A stretch of DNA of 64,000 bases. Origin: Myrica gale. Taxonomy: Eukaryota > Streptophyta > Magnoliopsida > Fagales > Myricaceae. Positions 1-11,548 of the stretch are shown piece by piece (position 1 is the stretch's first letter; each line of letters begins with the position of its first letter). The stretch is from contig OZ005601.1 in NCBI GenBank assembly GCA_963930655.1, positions 27,156,921-27,220,920 on the forward strand, in the 5' to 3' direction. A program made the translations under genes and the position numbers. Below the pieces are notes generated by a model. It saw only the letters and a program-made list of their open reading frames with translations, searched no databases and was not told where the DNA came from.

Positions 1-750
1 ATTGTGGTTACTCCTGTCTGAAAATTGTGAAAACTGAGATTTAAATATTAACCTAGAACTATCTTTCCCAATCTTTTATGCTATTGATTTTTTTGTCAGA
101 GGTGCTACATGCAGTTCTTTTCTATGTATTTTTCTCTTCTTTCATGTTTGTGCCCTTTGCTCCTCAAGTCTTTAATTCTTTTGCTAACATGGAAAGTCGA
201 TCCAATGGCAGCGAAGCAGATGGATCTGATGATGAATTTGGCAACGGGAATGAAAGAAATTGTTCGTGCGCAATTATGTAGTTTGGCTTCTACACAAAGA
301 CGATGTGAGATCAATTATTTAAATGTTATGATGCATCTGCTGGCATACCTTGTTTGCTTCCTCCATTTGATCAACTTATTTCTGGGAAAAAGAACGCAGG
401 TTTTGAGCTGCATGGAACACCAATCACAGCAAAGGAGTACTTTTTCTGGAATGCAAGTCCCACTGTTAATTCTGTCTATATTAAGATTGCTGCTGGTTTC
501 AATTTTCTCACTGCTAGCTTCATTTCATTTTGTTGATTCTTCTCCTGGTCGTGTGACTTCACTGTCAATTGTTTCATCTTTTATTAATGTGTTATTCTTT
601 TTTCTCCTTATCTCAAGGATTTCATGTATCTTTAGCCGTTTGTTCTTCTTCTAACAATGTCTAGGATAAACTTTTTGTGTATGATTCTGTGGAGCTTTTA
701 CTTGTTAGCTCTCTTTGTACCCGGGAGATAAGACAGCTTGAAAAGTGAGA
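1..750 (+). pseudogene. Unidentified gene end or gene remnant
   Basis: I do not recognise this product. Three exon-like pieces lie in order on the plus strand. The first, around 190-260, is acidic and Ser/Gly-rich and contains SNGSEADGSDDEF. The second, around 380-470, contains ELHGTPITAKEYFFWNAS. The third, around 665-748, follows an AG acceptor and reads KLFVYDSVELLLVSSL then CTREIRQLEK before a TGA stop. The pieces are in different frames and separated by stops, as expected for exons split by short introns. The 5' part would lie outside the window. It could equally be a decayed gene. The exon limits are guesses. Confidence 0.3.
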
Positions 751-1347
751 GCTTTGCATTAAGGAACGTCAAGTCCCTATAATTCTGCTTTTTGCTGATT
801 GGGCGTATCCTTCGATATAATTTCACGCCTCAGTGCAGCCAAAGAGATTAGAAGGAAAAAGCTTAGCACTTATAATAATTAGCACCTATAATTATGAAGA
901 GTTGAGTGTTGACACTTTCTATCTTAAATTATTATTTTTATCGTATTTTACTCATCTATTATTGATACCAATATCTTGTAGGGGTGAAATCGTCAGTTGA
1001 AGTGTCAAATACTGTCACAATAAAGTGGCCTTGGAATAAATTTGAATAATAGTTTTGAAAAATATGGAAAGAAATTAAAAAAAAAAACAGTTTATGGCAA
1101 ATGAAAATGTAATTTTTACATTTTCTCCGATCTGTGCCACCATTTATTTATTTATTTTCTTAGCCACCATTTATTTGACAGACGAACTCCGCAGCCATCT
1201 CGCTGTGGAATTTTGGCCATCTCTTATCCACACGCACCCGTGCACGCCCCGCTCAAACACGCACCTCTAGTTCTGATAACCCACGAACAGACAAAACCAA
1301 CCCAAAAGCGAAGCCAAACCGCTGTTGGTCTGTGTAAAGAAGAGAAA
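751..1347. other. OHP2 upstream region
   Basis: AT-rich spacer, then a C-rich leader just before the OHP2 start codon. This stretch should hold the OHP2 promoter and 5' UTR. I saw no coding signal and no clear TATA box. An ATG at 1213 lies in frame upstream of the OHP2 start, but the residues it would add do not look like a transit peptide, so the later ATG at 1348 is preferred. Confidence 0.4.
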
Positions 1348-4011
1348 ATGTCAGTAACATCCACTATCCCATGCATCAAAATCAAAATCCCAGTTTCCTC
1401 TCCACCATCTTCTTCTTCGTCTTCTACTTCTTCGCCGGCTTCTTCTTCTTTCTCTTTTAGATTCTGTTCAAGTAAGTCTCATGCAGTTACCATAAGGAGC
1501 TCTCAAACCGAAGGACCTCTGAGAAGACCTGTGGCTCCTTCCGTCAGAGAACCTTCTCCACCTGCTCCTCTTAAACCCACCCCTCCTCCTCCTCCTTCAT
1601 CTACGGGGGCTCCGCCGCCGAAGCCGGCTCCGCTGGTTGTCGGGGATGACAAGAATGTGATAACTTTGGAGTTTCAGAGGCAGAAGGCTAAGGAGCTTCA
1701 GGAGTACTTTAAGCAGAAGAAGCTTGAAGAAGCAGATCAAGGTCCGTTCTTTGGGTTCATTGGGAAGAATGAAATTGCCAATGGAAGGTAAATTTTCGAA
1801 GTTTTCTTTTTTTATTGGTTAATTTCAATAATGATAGTCCTTCGATTATATTCCTACTTTAGGGAGGAGTACTCAATTAAGTTTACAGTAATTGTAACAA
1901 TATAGGGTGATGACCATGAATCCCTGTACTCTGTAGTATCCATGGGCATTAAGACCTATATGAGATTGGAGTTTGTTTGTTTGTTTTTTTTCTTTTTAAA
2001 GACGGTGAAGCTGGTGAGTATAGAGGTATCCCAATCAAATCACTTCAAAGGTAAGTGGCTTCCATCGAAGAAGGCTTTAGTTGGCAAATCAAACGTTCAC
2101 TCCTCTTTAAAGCGATAAGTAGCAAATCCAAATGTAGACAACTCAGATTAGTAAGCGTATAAAGTGAATCTAGATAAAAAGATCTCTAGAAAACCCAAAT
2201 GTAGACAACTCAGATTAGTAAGCGTATAAAGTGAATCTAGATAAAAAGATCTCTAGAAAACCCAAATATTCTTAATCCGTCAAAGATGAGACATGTGGAA
2301 GAACTTTCATTGATATTGGATCTTGTTTTAGTTTTTGACTGTATTGTGACAAGGGTGTCTTTTAGGGTGGACCAAATCAATATCGCAATCTTTCTTCTGA
2401 CATAGAGATGCAATTCAGTATCAGAATCGCTTTTTAGATTTTTTTTTTCTTGTCTTGTTGGCAGAAATTCCTACCCAGACAAAAGCCTCTTAAGCTAGAG
2501 GCGTGCTTGTTTCCAATATGGCTTGCCTCATCATTGTTTATGCAACTGCTGAGTGCTGAGAACATTAGGAATTATATATGGATCTTATCAAATGGAACAA
2601 TTAATCACATAGGCAAGCAAAGTGTGATTCTGGATAGGCTTAAGTGCTGTTTATATGCATGCATTGATTCTGATTGCTGTAGTCTGGAAGGTAGTCACCC
2701 TGGATATGCATATCCAAAATGATTCATATCTTGCATAAGTGCACGAGTCTTAATCATTCCACCAACAAAACTCTCTGAGCATGAAGAATCCCATTGATTT
2801 CCGGTATAAAGCTCATCTCCATTTATTAAACCAGTTGGGTTTCCTCCTCTGAATCCATTGAATCTTGATTGTTTAAGTGTCTATTGTTAGCATTCATTAT
2901 ATGGATTCCATGCACCTGAATCTTTGGGTTCAGATGATCCATTCGCTTTAAGTCACAGGAAGTTGACTACTGTTGTTGTGAATGCACTGCATCAATTATT
3001 ATTGGCCTTGCCACTTAGCGCTAATGGTACCATCATCAATCCTTGTGCTAATTGGCTCATTTCCCACTATAGAGTCTAGTAATAACGTGGACCTTTAAGG
3101 ATCTCACGCTGACAGATGAACAGCAAGACTATTCTGGGACTAATCAATTTTGCTGTTAGTGTTGGACTATGAATGGTTAGTACAGGATCATTCTGTTTCT
3201 TCTCTTTCGTCAGAGACCTGAACATTTGAGAGTTTCATTTGTTCACTGGAAAATGGTGGTACATTTTGTAAGAAGAAGAAATTTGTGGGGTGAAAGTCTA
3301 ATTGTCTCTTTGTGTAGCTTATATTCTTTCTTTTCCCCTTCATATTCGAGAGCATTTCAATATTTAATCTTTAAGGTCCTGTCTTACCCTACCTTTTTCA
3401 AATACTTGAAGAGCCGAACTTCATAATTCAAGTTCTTTCCTATGGCTTGGTCGCACCTTATTTTGTATTTGCAACCTTTGCTTTCTTTTTAGTACTTTAA
3501 AGTGATTCAGAAGTTTATTGAATTAACTGTATTTGTGTCATTTTCATTTAACCCATTTATCATCCCCACTTCTTTCAATTTATGACCAAACATCTATTAC
3601 CCCCAAGAAAAGGTGAAAAATAGAACCAGAAGTAAAAGAATAAATGAAAAGGAGAGAGTGAAGTTTTTTTTTTTAGTCACAGTGGAAGCAGGGAGAGCCT
3701 GCGGATAGGGGGATTCGACCCCGGAGCTTACCCTCCCTAAGGGGAGAAGGTACCATTCAGTGGTAAAAAGGAGAGAGTTCAGTTGCAACATGTTTTGTAG
3801 GTTCAGAAGACAACTAGAGTAGGAACCCCACGGTCTTTTTTTTGTCACTGCAGAACTGTCTTTAACATCAGATTCATTTTGATGTTGGTCAAACAGATGG
3901 GCAATGTTTGGTTTTGCTATTGGGATGCTAACGGAGTACGCAACAGGCTCGGACTTTGTCGACCAAGTAAAGATTCTTCTCTCCAATTTCGGAATAGTAG
4001 ATCTGGAATGA
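1348..4011 (+). CDS. OHP2: One-helix protein 2, chloroplastic (OHP2/LIL-type)
   Basis: OHP2 is a thylakoid one-helix protein of the light-harvesting-like family. With OHP1 and HCF244 it supports D1 synthesis and photosystem II assembly; that role is family knowledge. There are two exons, 1348-1787 and 3897-4011, joined AG|A to give Arg: 184 residues, normal for the family. Seen in sequence: a Ser-rich transit peptide from MSVTSTIPCIKI, the conserved SQTEGPLRRP, a Pro-rich linker, then EFQRQKAKELQEYFKQKK, GPFFGF and NEIANGR. Exon 2 encodes the chlorophyll-binding helix RWAMFGFAIGMLTEYATG and ends in LSNFGIVDLE. The start at 1348 matches the expected MSV N-terminus. Intron 1 (2.1 kb) holds a tandem repeat and a SINE. 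No defect was seen. Confidence 0.96.
2131..2267. repeat. 67-bp tandem duplication in OHP2 intron
   Basis: Two adjacent copies of about 67 bp, starting AATGTAGACAACTCAGATTA and ending near TCTCTAGAAAACCC, are virtually identical. The lack of divergence suggests a recent duplication. It is intronic and has no evident coding effect. Confidence 0.9.
3660..3765 (-). mobile_element. tRNA-type SINE in OHP2 intron
   Basis: On the minus strand the segment reads from TACCACTGAATGGTACC (A-box-like) through GGGGTCGAATCCCC (a good pol III B box) to an A-rich tail. It is flanked by a 13-bp direct repeat AAAAGGAGAGAGT at 3647-3659 and 3766-3778, the expected TSD of a retroposed SINE. Length is about 106 bp including the tail. 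The family is not identified. Confidence 0.72.
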
Positions 4012-5160
4012 CCCTTTTGCTTGATTCTCAAAGCCATCGGTACTTTGTGATTGTTGTAACAGCTGTAGTCACATGTCCTGCTTGATTTTCGATTTTGTTG
4101 AGTTATCTGACTACTCTTCATCTCCTATCATCAAGCTGTATCTTCACTACACTATATATTTCCAATTAACACAAGTTCGTTATTTTTTTTCTGCAAATCT
4201 TCAATAAACTCTGCAAGATGTATTCCTTGCTAGTTGTCTGGCACTGGAAGAGTGCCAAAATACCAGAGACAACTGAATATAACATCTTAACAATTCGGTG
4301 GCAGTTGCATGAGTGCTATCACAATTTCGCTGTGAAGGGCTACTACATCTGATAGAATTGCACAAGTAGGATTACCAGATACGCTACCAGCATGTTTTCC
4401 TCATCGTATATTCATGGGGATATGGCATGACAACTCTTGTAAACCAATGCCTTTCCTGCGCTACTCGAACCAAAGGTTGCCGTGTCGGGGATTTTGAGCA
4501 TGAGTTGTTCTTTACTGTTCAAAAACCCATGTGTCTTTTCTCGAGAGTGAATTTTGTAATTCAAACCACGTTACAACATGAAGACACGAACCCATCCTCC
4601 GCATTCTTCGAGTGTCCTTTACAAGGAAATCAAGCAGGCAGTAAAACGATTGGATTCTGATCCTAAGTCTTAAACATCTCAGCCAGCAAGGGTATACGAA
4701 ACGTTGTTGAACGATCGTTTGCACTAAGAGGTATACGCTCCCGTGGGTAGTGCTTGTGCTTCCAAACGGCAAGGGGAATCCTTTGGGAACATGAAAAATT
4801 TCACCAAAGGATAGTTTGAAGTCTGCATAGAAAAACTAGTACATGACATCTCAACTGGTATACTTGTGCAATTTGATAGGGCGAGCCATGCTTGTAAATG
4901 CTTGAGCAACTAAACCAGACCCCACCAGTTTTGCCTATCTTGATTCCTCGCTATATAGTAATTCTTGCTATATAGGTAATTTTTGCAGGACCCACATTGA
5001 AACAAAAACTAATTAGGCTTAGAGAATAGCACATCATATTTTGGAACTTCCATCTTTGCAGGAAAATTCCACAACCCACAAAATATATGAATTCATATTA
5101 GACGTCTCGTGGAGGATTAAACACAGCTATGACTCATGGCTCTAATCATATCACGACCAT
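4012..5160. other. OHP2 3' region and intergenic spacer
   Basis: The first 100-300 bp should be the OHP2 3' UTR. Short open frames at 4427-4909 on both strands have no recognisable domains and overlap each other, so I do not call them genes. Nothing else was seen. Confidence 0.4.
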
Positions 5161-5406
5161 TTATTTCCATACAGCATACGCAACAGTGACCAAGAACAGC
5201 AAGCATACAACATGCATTCCCTTTCGCAGCTGCAGCATTGTTGCCTCAAGTTTTTCCACCCGAGCCTCAACTCTTGATATACGTGCCTCCAGCATTGCCA
5301 TCCGGGTTTCCCACCTTGCCTCCACATGCTCTACGCCATTTCCAGTTCTTTGAGTGAAAAGTTCACTTTGAGGTGGACCATCTTCCCATGGTTGATAATT
5401 ACACAT
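5161..5406 (-). CDS. Small coiled-coil, C-terminally anchored protein
   Basis: The frame gives 81 residues from the ATG at 5406. It starts MCNYQPWEDGPP, then has GNGVEHVEARWETRM, then a heptad-like stretch rich in Glu, Arg and Leu (MLEARISRVEARVEKLEATM), and ends in one hydrophobic segment (VVCLLFLVTVAYAVW) followed by Lys and a stop. This pattern is that of a short coiled-coil protein anchored by its tail in a membrane. I recognise no named family. A splice acceptor (TTCTTCCAG) lies 17 bases upstream of the ATG, so a non-coding 5' exon is likely. A possible donor (CCAAG|GTGTGTG) lies near 6016. The regular coiled coil and clean hydrophobic tail argue that the frame is real. Confidence 0.62.
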   Translation of the reverse strand: MCNYQPWEDGPPQSELFTQRTGNGVEHVEARWETRMAMLEARISRVEARVEKLEATMLQLRKGMHVVCLLFLVTVAYAVWK

Positions 5407-6557
5407 CTCAATCAACAGCGTCCTGGAAGAAGAAAAAAAAAATCAACAGCGTCCTGCAACAATGGTAAAAGAAATTGCAATCAAGACATCTCAAAATCCC
5501 CATTCTGTATTTAATCTACCTCTAAGCTTAACTAGCAGGTAATTGAAGGACGAGAGTTCTAGCTCAAGTGCTACATATGGGATTCCTAGCAACAATGTAT
5601 TTCAATCTCACATTGCTGACACATTTTTCCCAATTGCTTAACCTAGCTTTTATGCTGATCATAACATCAGTCAAATGACAACCTTTTACGAGCTCTTTGT
5701 GGGTGTAAAAGGTTGCCAATTGACTGAATTCGGAGAAAAAAAATTGGTGAAAAAACACAACTTATCTAGCGTATTTTCCTTTGGGGTTTCTTGAGAAATA
5801 TAAAGATTCAACCCAAGTAAAAGTCAAAAGTAATGATCGAGTCCCTTCAACTATTAGTGGGTAACACATTTACTAGGTTCGTTCCTTGGTTCGTGCGTCC
5901 CAGATAAAGTCTTTCTCAGTAACCAAACAAACCCCGAAGAAGGTAAGCAGAACAAACAGATACGCCATTCCATGCTAAACTAAAATCAAAAGAGAGAAAA
6001 TTAAAGCACACACCTTGGACACTCAAAAATTGCGCAAACCAGACTTTCTTTTTCCACGAATCCGAGGTCACAACGTCCCCAAAGCTCCGAGTGTTTGAAG
6101 GGTTCCTGGCCCAACAAAGTACGAGAAACGGAGAACGGGAAAAAAAGAAGGCTTTTTTGGTTGAATGGAAGAAAACGGGTTCAGAGCAGGTGAATATCCT
6201 GTTGCGATCCACGTCCCAGTTTACACATTATCAGATTGGAGTCATTACTGGTCCGTCCGACCCACGTACTGACGCCTCATTGGTTTGGAGCTGGTTGGTC
6301 GTCCTACGCACTCTAATTCATAGTTATCACGTGAGGTAACACGTGACTTACCTGCATCTTCGCTGCATGATTCACTTCAGTTAGGCTTACAAAGACTTCC
6401 GCGAATTCGCCCGTGTAATTAATTCTTTTTAATGTTTAGAAAAAAAAATTAATTCTTTTTAAGTTTTGAAGTTCTTCTTAGTTTTTGTTTTGAATAATGC
6501 TCCATGCTCGTTAAAGAGAGCTATGATAGAATACAGTAAACGGTGATAGGAGATAAT
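5407..6557 (-). other. 5' intron/UTR of the small gene and spacer
   Basis: About 5423-6016 probably forms the first intron of the coiled-coil gene, with a leader exon near 6016-6100 on the minus strand. Frames at 5564-5758 and 5916-6339 show no domain and are read as chance. Confidence 0.35.
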
Positions 6558-7930
6558 TACTGGCGGAACCATGATTAATATTCAAGAGTGTCAAACTTTA
6601 AAGGCGAAATGACAATTTTTTTTTTCATAATACAAAAATTGTCTTAGAATTACAATAACGAAAACTAAAGACGGAAAAAATTAAAAATATTGAAATAAAT
6701 GTATCATACTATGTACTGCTACTGAGAGGTGACAATTGAATTCTATGCATATGCATTTTCTGAAAATGTTGCAAAATAGTTTCGTTCTCATTAGTTTTAA
6801 AAATTTCTTACTCGATGTATATCATCATATAATTATTCATCCAATCATCTCACATCTTATTACGCAAATCACTCTTTATGATCTTCATCACAGAAAATAC
6901 TCTCTTAACTGTTGCAATTACTTAAAACTCCTACATGCCACATTCTTACAGATAAATATTTCCAATCAGCAGTGCATTACTAAAACATGAGCCTACGTGC
7001 TATTTGCTCACAAATAACCAACCATAGGTCACCTTGTTCCTGGCTTTATTTTCTAAATTTAACTAAACAAACTTAGAAATTGAGTCTCGAACGACCAACA
7101 CCTAATTGAGCAGGTTTTTCTCTCATCAATCATGCAGAACTCCATTGAACCCGTCCAAAGGTTTTTTACCTTCTATACCAAAAATATGTCCAAAGATGAT
7201 TGATTACCCATCCAAGTCTGTGTTGCTCCATAAGACTGACATGAAAAGTATAAAAGACAAATAAAACTTTAACTAGCTATCTGGGAGTCAAATAAATCTA
7301 CACGCAAGGAATTTGAAAATCAAAATCAATAACATATTAGGGAAAGCAACCTCAAATTTGACTCTCATCACAGAAAATAAACAGTAGCAGCAAACAAAAT
7401 TCAAACATGGGGATTTACCTTTAAATCTACCAGCGAGCCATCGTTTTAGACAAATAGCAAGCCAAATCGAAGAGAGAGAGAAATGGAGTCTAAGCCCCTT
7501 AATGACTGAAACTCGATGCTAACCCCCATTGAGAACCACCAAAAATGAGATGTGCAGCTAAAAAAAAAACAATTTTGCTACCAACCCAAGTGTGAGGATA
7601 GACACCGGAGAATGAGCGAGGTTGGAAAAGAGGATGAAAGATTTGTTGAAAAGAGAAGTGAATCGGCTGGTGAAGAGAGCAGATAGAGAAAGGGGTTTTT
7701 CTCCCTCAGTAGTGGGGAAAGGCTCTAGTGATTGTGGCGAAAAGTATTGATAAGTTGAATTTTTTTTAAAGCAGAGTGAAACTCTGCTTGTAAAAAATAA
7801 ATAAAAAGGGTCTGGGATCAAGCGCAAGCCATTCAGGGCCTATGGGTATCATATGAAGTTGGCCTGGGCTCATAGGCATCGGACCAACTTCATATGATAC
7901 CCACATATGATACCCCTCCTTCCGCCCCTG
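6558..7930 (-). mobile_element. Degenerate hAT transposon
   Basis: The ends are TACTGGCGGAACC on the left and TCCGCCCCTG on the right, which pair as imperfect terminal inverted repeats of the CAGGGGCGG type. The flanks GAGATAAT and GATATAGT agree at 6 of 8 positions, as for an aged 8-bp TSD. On the minus strand at about 6780-6920 the DNA encodes a hAT C-terminal dimerisation motif (ATVKRVFSVMKIIKSDLRNK, stop, DDWMN, then MMIYIE), the usual ATVERxFSAMKIIK block. At least two stops break it, so the element is inactive. Confidence 0.72.
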
Positions 7931-9894
7931 GATATAGTAGACAACAATTACCTAAATTAATAGTCCGGATTTCAATCCGGACACAACAAAACTCACTTAG
8001 GGTTAAGAAAAACTCACAAGAGACGAAAAGACCCATTAGAGCTGGTACAACTTAAATGAAGAGATATCTTTAAATTTTAAAACTCATCAAATTAATTTTT
8101 AAAATTTAAAAAGTATTTATATTTGAAGTGTCCCATAAAAACTAAAGTTTGGATAGATTTAAAATATTAAAAATTAATTTAATGAGTTTTAGTAATAATT
8201 TATTTAATTTCCACGCAAATTAAGTGGACGAATCGTATTAATCTCTTAAATGAAAATAAGATAGTTTAATATAGGGTAGATAGAAACACAACAACAACCT
8301 ATAACTAAAATTCAAGCCTAGAAAATGAAAACAACAAATTTTGACACAGGGTAGATACAAACACAACCTAAAACTGAAATTCAGAGTGCGTTTGTGTACC
8401 AAACAACAAATTAAGAGTTTGTCCCCTCTACTCTACTTGAATCCTCGTTCCTTCACTGCTTGAAAGTCGACCTGGAGCCGCTAAAACTATCAAAGGGAGT
8501 GTGACCTCCGCATACTACTAGAAATAGTACGACGAGAGGGAAACAAGGTCGGACTCCAACGATTCACGCGGGACACTTAGGGCGCCACGCATCATTCGAT
8601 GAGCGCCGGGCTGGAGCCTCTGAGAAGGTTTGGAGGTGCTGAATCTGTCTAGTTAGGTCGTTTCTCCAAAGGCCCTCATGTGCATTGGAATCTAGCCTCC
8701 AAGATTCTGAACTTTAAACGAAAAAACAAGTTGAAAGGAAGAGAAATTGTGAATTTTCGGTCACGGGTTGTGCCGAAGTGGGAGTGGGAGGCAGGAGGAG
8801 GGCCGGCAGAAAACAGTGAGAAAGAGAGGAAGCCCTGGGCGGGTGTTGTTTGTGGGTTCTAGAGAGAATGGGCTTTTTTTCGAGGTGTTGTGTCTACGTG
8901 TTTGCAGTTCTTTTACACAAGTCCATTAGCATACGAACTTTCGGATTCACTTAACTCCAACCTATTTTGTCAAAAGTTGCTATTGTTTCTATCTTGATTT
9001 CTCGTGTAGGAGTTTCGTGTTCTCTTTGATGGAGTCAAGAAAATCGAACCCAACTGATGAGGGCTGGATTATCTGCGAACTGTAGATAAATTGAACTGCA
9101 CGATTAGGAAAATGACGAATGACCGGAGCTTCTCCATGAGGTTAGCCTCTGATGCTTAAATTAAAGGATGTGAATTTATGAGGGAGAAGCAGACCCTTTC
9201 GGCTGTCTTAAATGCCGGTGGAGTGCGTCCTATGACCAAGTGGATAAGGGAAGTGACTACTGTACATGGCGCTTCTTCGTGTGTACCAAGAAAAGTCATC
9301 TGCCTCAGTTTTCCGGAGTTCGCTATTTATGGGAGAAGACTTATTTTATTACCTTCCATTGCTCAGTGATCTCGCAGGGTTAATTGGACTTGCCGTGAAA
9401 TGCCCCTTCTGTACAAGAGAAGCTCCAATTTTTCGGTAGGTGAGGCTTGGCGCTGCAGAGGCAGGCCTATGCTGCTGATGCGGGCTTTGTTGGGGTCTGG
9501 CCTCTTTTTCGAAGAATGAGCTCTTGATCTCTCTTCACTTGAGGTACTTGTGCCCTTTTCTGGACGGGGCTTAAGAAAGTAGCTAGGCCGAGAAATATCA
9601 GACATCACTCCTTGTTCATAAACCAGTGCATGCTCCTAGGTGTCTTGTGATCAAAGTTAAGCCAACTATAATATTGACGTGTATGCTGTTGATGATGTTT
9701 TTTTATCTTTGTGGACAAGAAGGAACAAACATAGACTATCTGACTGACATAGTATTTATGGTCCTGATCAGCACCCCCAGCTTCATGTAGAGCTTCTTAG
9801 TTTTTTTTTTCCTTCCTCCCTATGCATAAGCCCTAATTAGTTTTTTTTTCTTCTAGTAGAACGATCTTTTTTTTTTCTAGTAGAACGATCTTAA
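7931..9894. other. Intergenic, unassigned
   Basis: No gene recognised. The part from about 8450 to 9600 is less AT-rich than its surroundings and holds short frames on both strands (for example 9363-9608 minus, basic and Ser-rich). It may be a remnant of an old retroelement or gene, but no motif supports a name. Confidence 0.3.
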
Positions 9895-10057
9895 GGGATC
9901 GTTGTTTACCCAAAATTTTGAGAATCTTTTGAATGTTTAGGTTTATTGGAGTTTGTAAAAAATTTGAAAAGTACGTGTAAAAGTTAGAAATATTGAAATA
10001 TGTTTGTTTGGTTGAAATTTTTGGAGCCCTAAATTTTTGAGCAAACAAACATGCCCT
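9895..10057. repeat. MITE-like element
   Basis: An AT-rich insert of about 160 bp begins near TCGTTGTTTACCCAAAATTT and ends near TTTTTGAGCAAACAAACATGCCC, giving short imperfect inverted ends of the GTTTGTTT type. Several similar inserts occur elsewhere in the window. Confidence 0.45.
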
Positions 10058-11224
10058 AAATTAAGAAGAAAAACGCCATAGTCTTCAACAGAGTTAACAG
10101 GGATGAAGATATTATTTATATATTAATTGCCAAAAATGTTTAGGTTTGGGTCCACAAAACAGAAAATTTTCCCTTGCAAATTACATTTTGGCCCCCCAAA
10201 TCTGAAAACCTTTCTATATATACAAATTATATTCTGGCCCCCCTAAATTTCTAAATTAGAACCTTTTTAAATCTTACCTAAATGATGTTATAATTATTTT
10301 ATTTTTTCAAAAACTAACACTAACTTTTGAAAAGTAAAAACAATACACTTAATTATAAGGACGCAAAATTCTCACAAATAATGCAATCACATGCGTATTT
10401 TCAGCCTTTTAATTCCCTTTTTGCTCAATCATAAAAAATCTAATTTTTCTTGCAAATAAAAATCGATTTTAATTTTTTTTATGTATTATTTTCACCAAAT
10501 TTCTTATTTCTCTGTTTATACTGGTCTAAAAGTTACTCACACCCATTATGTATCGTTTTAGTTCGCCCGAGACAATTTCTGGCTCCCCCACGGTTTCGGA
10601 GTCAGGGGGCTCAAATAATTTGATCAGAAGCAGCTGTGTCTCTGACCAGGGAACACCGGTGGGCCGGTGGCCAATGACAAACTGATTGACAGAGACCAAG
10701 ACATATACTTGACGTTGCATTGATTACAGTGGGTTGGAACTTGGAAGGATGATGCCACAGTCATCATCACAGCCTTGTTCTACAATAGGATCGAGTATCC
10801 CCACACATTTTAATGAAATGGAAAATTGCAGCTCATGACGACAATCTTTCGTAACGATGCTTGACAGGAAAACGAAAATTCTCAAACATATGTTACCAAA
10901 ATATAGTACAACTCAAGTTGCTGTACTCTGTGCTTCATGGCATTCGTTTTTCCATACTATAAGGATGTCACACTTGTAATAACAAACATCATGACACTTT
11001 TGACATGTGTTTTCCAGTGAGGGAATAATTTCCCACAAAATCTCTTCCTTTTTTTTTTCCTTTCTCTTTTCTGTTTTGCAGGAAATTTTCCCTCGACCTG
11101 GTTGAGTTGGTCACCAAACAAATTAACAAGACCATGACACAAAATATACGAAGGCTGAGAACTGAGAAGTGACAAAGAACGAGGGAGGGTACCGGCCGGA
11201 CAGTACGTACTCTTATAGGGTGAC
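10058..11224. other. Intergenic, 3' side of the DUF3511 gene
   Basis: AT-rich spacer. The last few hundred bases should include the 3' UTR of the minus-strand gene at 11225. The minus frame at 10526-10720 has no recognisable domain. Confidence 0.35.
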
Positions 11225-11488
11225 TCAGACGCCATAGCGTATATCGCTGACCTTGTCCTTGATCCACTTGAGGCTGTTCCTCACGTTTGATTTAACCTTA
11301 CCTTCCATGGTGAACACGTTGTAAGACGCAATCCTCTTCTTCCTCTTCAGCTCTGGATCACTTGAGGCAGCAAACCCATCTCCTTTTTCTGACGGCCCGT
11401 TAAAGCTGTACGAGTTTGACCTTTCCCGGAACCCAAACTCCCCGGAATAAGACGAGGAGTACTCAGGGAAGGACTTCGTCTTTTCCAT
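11225..11488 (-). CDS. DUF3511-type small plant protein
   Basis: A single-exon frame of 87 residues. It starts MEKTKSFPEYSSSYSGEFGF, continues with RSNSYSFNGP and DPELKRKKRIASYNVFTMEG, and ends SLKWIKDKVSDIRYGV. The ELKRKKRIASYNV...EGKVK core and the WIK...YG end are the hallmark of the plant DUF3511 family, whose members are basic, 80-130 residues long and of unknown biochemical role. The ATG at 11488 gives the canonical MEK(S/T)KSFPEY start. A TATAAAT box lies about 45 bp upstream. The frame is complete and undamaged. Confidence 0.9.
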   Translation of the reverse strand: MEKTKSFPEYSSSYSGEFGFRERSNSYSFNGPSEKGDGFAASSDPELKRKKRIASYNVFTMEGKVKSNVRNSLKWIKDKVSDIRYGV

Positions 11489-11532
11489 CACCAAAACCAA
11501 GTTGGTCAGGAAGAGATGGTCTTCATGTCATT

Positions 11533-11539
11533 ATTTATA
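11533..11539 (-). promoter_or_regulatory. Probable TATA box of the DUF3511 gene
   Basis: The minus strand reads GTATAAATAA about 45 bp upstream of the ATG. The spacing fits a TATA box with a short leader. Confidence 0.45.
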
Positions 11540-11548
11540 CATATCAAA

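Noticed and set aside
2150..2267. Possible CRISPR-like or satellite repeat
   Set aside because: Only two adjacent copies with no spacer; a simple tandem duplication in a plant intron.
3597..4121. 174-codon minus frame opposite OHP2 exon 2
   Set aside because: It is a shadow of the real exon and the SINE; no family resemblance.
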